Shown here: positions 38,378-44,173 of the stretch, one piece after another | How positions within the stretch are numbered: the first letter of the stretch is position 1 | Layout of the letters: each line of letters starts with the position of its first letter | DNA from: Mesostigma viride | Lineage: Eukaryota > Streptophyta > Mesostigmatophyceae > Mesostigmatales > Mesostigmataceae | Assembly (NCBI GenBank): GCA_009746045.1 | Contig: RPFO01001145.1 | Coordinates: 1-44,173 of the forward strand | Length of the DNA stretch: 44,173 bases | Reading direction: 5' to 3' | Translations under genes and position numbers: made by a program | Notes under the pieces: model-generated | Databases searched by the model: none | What the model saw: only the letters and a program-made list of their open reading frames with translations | What the model was told of the DNA's origin: nothing

Positions 38378-39172
38378 CTATTCGTTCATTTCGTCTCCCG
38401 ACCCCGATCCGTTGTCCATCTTGGGGGCCAGCGCGTACATCAAGACGCCCAGGTCCCCCACCTTGTACTTCACTATGATGGGGTAATCGTGGCTTAGGAA
38501 CAGCTGCACGCTGTTGCAGAGGCCGGCGGCCTTCGCGAACGTGCACAGGTAGCGGAGGGAGTACACCTCCTGGATGGGGTCGCCCGCGTCCTTCACGTCC
38601 ACCTCCATCTCGGGGAACTCCTCGCCGATCTCCAAATGGCAATCCCCTATGTCCCCCGAGCAGGACATCGTGATGTGGCGGCCCACGCACCGCACCATGA
38701 CGGTGTCCGAGACCACCGCCAAGTCCCGGCATATCTTCTGGAACTCGGAACTGACCATCGTGATGGCCACCGCGTATTCCTTCTCGGGGACCTCGAGCGA
38801 GTTTTCGTCGATGTCCAGCAGCTTCATCGAGTACGACCACCGCGTGTTCTTCACCTTGTTGACGATGTTGATCTCCATGACCTCCTGCTTGTCCTCTTGG
38901 AGCCGCAGCTCCAGCTCGTCGTTGGTCGTGATGTTCTTAATCAGTTTGTGCAGGTTGAGCAGGCTGATCCCCACGGTGAAGCTGCGGGTGCACGAGTACT
39001 CCTCGATCTTGTCCGCGCCCAAGCTCACGTGGAAGAGCGCGCAATGGCACCCGTCCATGGCCGTGACGTGCACGCCGCTCGCATCGAACCGGACGTTCAC
39101 GTCGTTGGTCAGCTCCTTCAGGGACTCGATCAGCAATTTTACGGACGCCCCCTGCACTGTGCGGAACTCCAT
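38378..39172 (-). CDS. PCNA-like sliding clamp
   Basis: 264 residues, the usual length of eukaryotic and NCLDV PCNA. It would form a trimeric ring that tethers the DNA polymerase. Visible marks: N-terminal MEFRTVQGASVKLLIESLKEL, the DNA-facing DASGVHVTAMDGCHCALFHVSL (DxxGlxxxAMDxxHVxLv pattern), YSCTRSFTVGISLLNLHKLIK, the interdomain loop after about residue 120, and C-terminal YLCTFAKAAGLCNSVQLFLS, YPIIVKYKVGDLGVLMYALAPKM. The tail DNGSGSGDEMNE replaces the usual APKIEDE end. Convergent with VLTF3-like across 42 bp. No frame breaks. Confidence 0.95.
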   Translation of the reverse strand: MEFRTVQGASVKLLIESLKELTNDVNVRFDASGVHVTAMDGCHCALFHVSLGADKIEEYSCTRSFTVGISLLNLHKLIKNITTNDELELRLQEDKQEVMEINIVNKVKNTRWSYSMKLLDIDENSLEVPEKEYAVAITMVSSEFQKICRDLAVVSDTVMVRCVGRHITMSCSGDIGDCHLEIGEEFPEMEVDVKDAGDPIQEVYSLRYLCTFAKAAGLCNSVQLFLSHDYPIIVKYKVGDLGVLMYALAPKMDNGSGSGDEMNE

Positions 39173-39259
39173 GACTCCCTTAACGTCAGCCTGTGGATTT
39201 ACCCGGCGGCTAAGCGCGTGTCCCGATCAGGACGTTTGGGACGCTCGTTCGTTCGCTGT

Positions 39260-39525
39260 CTAGCTTGCGGCCGTGCCTTCGTACACGATGCTGCCCAGGT
39301 ACGTGCAGTTCAAGAAGTTGGGGTCCTCGTCCTCTCGGATGGGCGCCGTCCCCCGATCTCGAGCATGTACAGCGTGGAGCGCGGCACGCCGTTCAAAACG
39401 GTGTAGGTGCTGTACAGCCGGTGGCGGCCGATGTCCAGGGGATTGGTCGTGGCCAGGGTGCCGCCGCCCTGGAAGGAGATCTTGCCGTTGACCTTGAGGT
39501 TGTTCACCTGCAGGTTGGTCGACAT
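39260..39525 (-). CDS. Small viral protein, frame step at a G run
   Basis: Begins MSTNLQVNNLKVNGKISFQG and reads well to MLEIG. At a five-base run (39350-39354, G on the coding strand) it slips: without correction it stops at 39310, while one extra G continues through PIREDEDPNFLNCTYLGSIV to a stop at 39260. The N-terminal repeat NLQVNNLKVNGKI resembles beta-structured virion or fibre proteins. Function unknown. Confidence 0.55.
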
Positions 39526-39627
39526 GGCGGCCGGCGGGTACGGTTCTAGCGGAGGAAAAAGCGAGCGCCATTTTACCGCGTCCAAAACGGGAATAAAAAA
39601 ATCTGGCCCAAGTGTACACCAACCGCC

Positions 39628-40085
39628 ATGAGGTCACCCGTGTCGCGCTGTACGGTCAAACGCAAGCGCCACCCCAGCGATGGCGTCATGGAGATCATCC
39701 GTACGGGCCTGGACCAGGGGTGGATGGCCGGGATCGACGACGAGGGCAACGTCATCTTCACGATGCACGACGATCACGACCATGATGTCGCCGTGAAGAA
39801 AGAAGAAGAGGAGGAGGAGGAGGAGGAGGAGGAGGAGGAGGAGGAGGAGGAGGAAGAAGAAGAAGATGAAGATGAAGATGAGGAGGAGGAGGAGGAAGAG
39901 GAGGAGGAGGAGCTAGAGGACGGAGACGCCGCCCTATTCGAGTTTGTCAACAAGCTGGTGGGAGTGCTGCCGGCGCCCCCCCTCCGGGCAAGTCAAAACT
40001 GACACAGCGCATCAAGGGGAAGGTCAGCGAGGGGGGCGGCAAGCGCCTGCGGTTCACGGTGGAAGTGACACAGGAGACCTCCTGA
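39628..40085 (+). CDS. Acidic poly-Glu viral protein, frame step at a C run
   Basis: Starts MRSPVSRCTVKRKRHPSDGV. Residues about 52-98 are almost all Glu/Asp, encoded by an impure (GAG/GAA/GAT)n microsatellite at 39796-39915. The open frame stops at 40002, but one added C in the seven-C run 39976-39982 continues it to TGA 40083 with a basic beta-like tail (GKRLRFTVEVTQ). Acidic-tract proteins often bind histones or basic virion proteins; that is only a suggestion. Confidence 0.55.
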
Positions 40086-40117
40086 TCGCGTATGTAATCC
40101 TCCCCATATGAATGGAA

Positions 40118-41747
40118 TTAAACAAACACCTTGCGCCCGTGCCCCTGGTGCACCTCGAAGATGTTCATAGTGCGCGCGTAGATGTGGATGTGCCCGTTCG
40201 ACATGACCGCGCCCTCCTTCTCCCCCGGCACCCGCTTGAAGTACAGCTTCAGGGAGGGCCGGTCGATCTGCCCCAGGTTGATGCTGCCGTTCGGGTCGTC
40301 GGACTCGGGGTGGAAGCAGAAGGGCATCACAAAAATGCTCTGGTAGTTGTTCTCGCTCGGGGCGTTCGAATGCACGTCAAACGGCAGGTAGTATCCGAAC
40401 CACAACGGGTCGCGCGGGGGGACCACAGGTCCTTCCCATTGATGCAGAACGTGGCCGAGTCGAACAGCACGTCATCCACGCGCCCCTGCACCGTGGACTC
40501 CACAAAATACCCGGCGTCCCGGCGCCTCTTGGTGTCGTCCAGGAGCCGGTTGCAGCTGAAGTCCCAGTAATCCTCGTTGTCGTTGCCGGTACCGTCGCCC
40601 TCCACGCGCCGGTAGTCCGCGCGGTAGAAGAACAAGATCTCCTTGCACGGCCCCGCAAACTTGTCCAGGTTTATCTCCCTGAACAGCTTGTCCGTCGTCT
40701 TCACCGGGACCGACATGTGCTGCGTCTCCGTGATCAGCCACGAGTTGCGAGTCTTCATGAACTGCTCGCGCTCAAACGCGTCCAGGAACACGTACCGCGT
40801 CAACAGGCTCACCCTCTTCAGCTCCCCGCCCATGTCGAGCACGTCCTTCAGCAGCAGGGGGGGTGCACGCGCTCCAGACTCGCGGTGAGGTCGTCCGTCT
40901 TGATCTCTTTGAACACGGGCACGTCGCGCAGGCGGTAACGGTCCGCATCCTGCGACGGGGTCTGGCCGCTGGCCCACGCGACCTTCTCGAAGTAGGTCAG
41001 GTATGACGACAGCAGGGGCTTGGCGCTGAGTTTGACGCGGACCTCCACCTCGTGGTGCTGCAGCGCCCCGATGGGCAGCGCGTGCCCCTCGTTCTCGTTG
41101 AAGTAGAAGTTGAGCGGAACGTAGATGTGCTGGTCGTAATCCGTGCCGTACCTGTCCCCCGCCCCCCCGTGGCAGTCGGGCGTGTTGCGCACGATGCTGT
41201 TCTCCCGGTTGCGGACCAGCGCGTCCCACACGTAGGTGAAGTCCCCCGTCACCGTCTGGATGAGCGCGTTGCCGACGTACAGCTCGGCGCGCTCCGTCAG
41301 CACGTACCCGAGATACTTCATCCAGCTCGGTTCGAAGTCGCCCTGTTTCTTCCACGCCGAGCCCGACTTCGTCTCCCGCGGCACGTCAGTCGCGTCGATG
41401 GCCACCGTGATCGTGGCGGGCGCCGTCTCAGTGGCAGACGCCACCTCGCTGGACGAGTATCTCGGAATGTGCGCGCTCGTCTTCAGCGTGCCGTACTTCA
41501 GACGCCCGATGTTGAAGTAGAGGTACATCTTCGTGACCAGGTCGCCGATGCGGGGGACCACGAAGCGCACCTCGGAGCCGTACTCCGCCTTGTTGGACGG
41601 GTTCAGGGCGACGTCGCTCCAACTGTAGTTCGTGTGCCGGCTGTATATGTGCTTGAAGAAGGTCTTCTCGGGCAAGGTGGTCAGGAAGTCGTCCATCTTC
41701 CCCTTGCTATGGAGCCACGTGATCGGGGCGCTCAGGTCCTGCGACAT
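40118..41747 (-). CDS. Major capsid protein 1 (two frame steps)
   Basis: NCLDV double-jelly-roll capsid protein. Starts MSQDLSAPITWLHSKGKMDD; the hallmark FFKHIYSRHTNYSWSDVALN follows near residue 30, then VPRIGDLVTKMYLYFNIG. The first frame ends at 40848; one extra base in the run 40857-40863 carries it into LLLKDVLDMGGELKRVSLLT and FLDAFEREQF. A second step at the six-base run 40416-40421 leads to the conserved end PFCFHPESDDPNGSINLGQI...GHIHIYARTMNIFEV. With both steps the length is about 540 residues, normal for the family. Divergent from capsid gene 2 (106 bp). The C-terminal 'SxNF/NPSGSIN-LS' type motif is present in both. Confidence 0.88.
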
Positions 41748-41853
41748 CGCAGCTGGCTTCTACCACCTGCATCACATATTTTTGGGACCACCGCAGCCGC
41801 GGTGCGCAGGCGGGCCTTTTTTTTTCTCCGCACAAACTATACCGACTGCGGAG

Positions 41854-43517
41854 ATGGCATCCGCGATCATGCAACTGCACGCGAGGGGGTCGCAGGACAT
41901 CGCGACCATCGTCAACCCCGAGGTCACCTTCTGGAAAACGGTGTACCCGCGCCACACCAACTTCGCGTGGGACGACACCATCATCACCCAGAGCACCGGC
42001 GTCGCCGACTACGGCCAGGTCGTCGAGTTCAAGCTCCCCCGTGCCGGCGACCTCGTCACCAAGTGCTTCCTGTATGTGGAGATGGGGCGGGTCAAACACT
42101 GCGGGGCGTGGACGGGCCAGTTCTCCCCCTTCATCTGGGACTTTCCCCACGCTCTCATCGATTACGCCGAGCTGACGATCGGAGGATACCAAATCGAGAG
42201 GGTGACCGGCGACATGCTGCATATCATGGACTCCCTCGCACGCCCCAACCACCAGAGCTACATCGAGAACATGCCCGTCCAGCACGGCGGATCCATCAAG
42301 TTCGGAACCGACGGCGCCGTGCAGGAGCAGTACAAAAACGACCACAAGCAGTTTCTGTACATCCCCTGGAGTTCAACTTCACGCAGGACCCGGGCCTGGC
42401 CCTCCCCATGATCGCCCTGCAGTACCACGAGGTGCGGGTCAAGGTAAAGTTCAGCACCCCAGACAAGATCTTCAACCACTTCAGCCTGACGAAGCCAAAC
42501 CTCGACAAGAATACCTCGAACCCCGTCCTGAGCACGACAGACATGCCCGCCCTCCGCCGCCTGGTGCGGAACCTGTACATGCGCGGGGTGTACGGCAACG
42601 AGATGGCGCAGATGGTCGCCGTGGACGGGGACCTCTCGCTCGTGAATTACGTCATCGATAACGTCATGTACGAAAACAAGGTGACCCTGACGGTCGACTC
42701 CACCTCCAAGACCATCACGATGAAACTCGCGGCCGTGTCCGGCGTGATCGACACCATTCTCGCCAACACCGAGTTCAAGATCCCCGCGAACCTGCTCGCG
42801 GACGAGGAGAGGTACGGGGTGAACGCGACCACCGCGGTGACCACCGTCGCCAACTCCCGAGAGGAATGGATGGCGTCCCCTCCCTCGCTGTCCGTCCGGC
42901 TCATGTGCCGCTACATCTACCTTGACGACTTCGAGCGGCGTCAGTTCGCCGTCAATTCGCACGAGTACCTCATGACCGAGTACCAGCACCACCAGCAGTT
43001 CGTCACCTGCGGCGTCGACCAGATCTCCATCGACCTCAAGTTCAACCACCCCGTCAAGGAGCTGCTCTTCTTCTACCGCCCGGACTGTTGGTGGGAGGAT
43101 GGAGACATCCAGTCTCACTACAAGGGGTACTGGTCCTTCCGCAACCCCGTGTCCGCTTTCGGCGGCGGCGACGGCCACCTGTTCACGACCGCCAACCTCG
43201 TGCTCAACTCCCAGAATGTGCACGGCGACGGCCGCGACCCCGTGTACTTCTCCTCCGTCCTCCGATCGCAATTCCACAAGCGCGTGGGAGACCGCAACGT
43301 TTACGTCATCCCCTTCTCCCTCAACCCCGACTCCTGGAAGCCGTCCGGCTCCATCAACCTCTCGCGCCTGGATGACGTCAAGCTCGTCTTGAAGGGCCTC
43401 GTCAGCAAGTCCACGCCCTCCGCGGCGCTCCCCCCCGGCTCCATCCACGTGTACGCCAAGAACTTCAACGTCGTTAAAATTCAGAACGGGATGGGCGGCA
43501 AGCGGTACGCGTCGTAA
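41854..43517 (+). CDS. Major capsid protein 2 (one frame step)
   Basis: Second double-jelly-roll capsid protein. ATG 41854, MASAIMQLHARGSQDIATIV, then TFWKTVYPRHTNFAWDDTII and LPRAGDLVTKCFLYVEMG. The frame ends at 42411 after YIPW; one more C in the four-C run 42363-42366 restores PLEFNFTQDPGLALPMIALQ and continues to 43517. The second half has FLDDFERRQF-like IYLDDFERRQFAVNSHEYLM, LLFFYRPDCWWEDGD and the C-terminal PFSLNPDSWKPSGSINLSRL, IHVYAKNFNVVKIQNGMGG. About 554 residues. Clearly divergent from capsid protein 1, so an old paralogue rather than a recent duplicate. Confidence 0.9.
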
Positions 43518-43566
43518 GCCCACGCCCTGACACGACAAGTATCACGGGCGTCCATCCCCCGCCGAT

Positions 43567-44173
43567 ATGGACGAAACGGACCCCCCCCAGCGCGCGCGCT
43601 GCCCCTCTTCCGCGTGGTGGACGAGGATGAAACCTACCTCTTCTTTGGAATGGAGCACGCCCCGGCGCAGGGCACGGTAAGGGTGCAGAAGCACTCGAGG
43701 TTCGTCAACGGACAGGACTTCTGCGACGTCCTGTCGCTGGGGAAGAGGAAGATCAAGACCTTCACCCGGACCCGGGCCTTCGAGGACCTGCTCCAGGCCA
43801 TGAGGGACCACATGGGCCTGTCGTCCGCGGACAACCTCGTAGAGAAGATCCAGGGCGGCACCCCCTCCATGCAGGGGACGTGGATGCACCCCTCCCTAGT
43901 GTGGCACGTTGCGGCCTGGATCAGTCCCGTGTTCGCCGTCGCCGCCATGGACTGGGCGGACGCCTTCTACAACGCTCCCGCGGCTGCCGGCCAGCGAGGG
44001 TGCATGGCCGCCCTCACGCACAGACTCGTCGCCGAGGTGGAGAGGCAGCCCGTGTACCAGTGTGAGGCGGACGTGCGCGACAGGGTCGCCGCGCGGATAC
44101 AGGGCCAGGCCGAGGCCCCCGTGGGCCAGACCGGCATGAGGGCCGACGTCGTCAGCCACAGGTACCGCATGAT
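43567..44173 (+). CDS. KilA-N domain protein, 3' partial
   Basis: ATG 43567 (MDETDPP); one extra base in the eight-C run 43581-43588 joins it to the frame that runs open to the window end. KilA-N signature: RFVNGQDFCDVLSLGKRKIK, FTRTRAFEDLLQAM, then GTWMHPSLVWHVAAWISPVF and AVAAMDWADAF (GTWxHPxLxxxxAxWISPxF is the most conserved part). KilA-N is a DNA-binding domain common in large DNA viruses and phages. The C-terminal partner domain lies beyond the window. Confidence 0.8.

Larger units (their letters stand above)
32464..44173. mobile_element. Endogenous giant-virus (NCLDV) segment
   Basis: The seventh 393-bp unit breaks off after 32463, and the following 11.7 kb are GC-rich, intronless and compact. 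Genes are on both strands with gaps of about 30-150 bp. Hallmarks: two major capsid proteins, VLTF3-like factor, PCNA, KilA-N. The right end lies outside the window. It could be a true genomic insertion or an assembly chimera; the sequence alone cannot tell. Confidence 0.8.

Noticed and set aside
41052-42360. Upstream half of the long frame ending at 43517
   Set aside because: Antisense to capsid 1 and out of frame with capsid 2; only the part after the frame step at 42363-42366 is capsid sequence.

Overview
The window looks like nuclear DNA of a green-lineage alga carrying an inserted piece of a giant virus (NCLDV, Nucleocytoviricota). Evidence for the host: a chloroplast-targeted chlorophyll a/b-type light-harvesting protein (19936-20739, minus), a GT-AG intron-containing gene at the left edge, and about 28 kb packed with nested eukaryotic transposable elements. 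A prasinophyte-like alga fits, but I cannot name the species from this sequence alone.

Layout. (1) 1-4768: one multi-exon gene of unknown function, open to the left edge. Its first intron is mostly a 46-bp minisatellite with a palindromic core. (2) 5345-16945: an ORF1-only retroposon (a 'half-LINE') split by a hAT-type element with an 8-bp target duplication, a piggyBac-type element in TTAA, a tRNA-like/SINE element, and a complete 6.3-kb gag-only LTR retrotransposon with almost identical 679-bp LTRs and a 5-bp target duplication. (3) 16945-19430: a 5'-truncated LINE reverse transcriptase on the minus strand, LINE ends and short repeats. (4) 19936-20739: the light-harvesting gene. (5) 22320-22590: a long CT/GT microsatellite. 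(6) 23140-29130: three more half-LINE copies, a SINE copy and a small MITE. (7) 30062-32463: six complete 393-bp tandem units, each with a tRNA-like sequence that lacks an anticodon arm, plus a broken seventh.

(8) 32464-44173: the seventh repeat unit stops abruptly and the DNA becomes GC-rich, intronless and gene-dense, with short spacers and genes on both strands. This is the viral segment: a 5'-cut large ORF with a possible DDE-transposase-like stretch, a coiled-coil protein with an MG start, a small zinc-finger protein, a 61-residue membrane protein, VLTF3-like late transcription factor, PCNA, two divergent major capsid proteins, a KilA-N protein cut by the window end, and several orphans. 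Replication (PCNA), late transcription (VLTF3) and capsid genes together identify it as nucleocytovirus DNA.

Many long ORFs, host and viral, are interrupted by one-base steps at C or G runs. All six in the viral segment are repaired by one extra C/G, which points to under-called homopolymers as much as to gene decay. This must be settled before any gene here is called a pseudogene.
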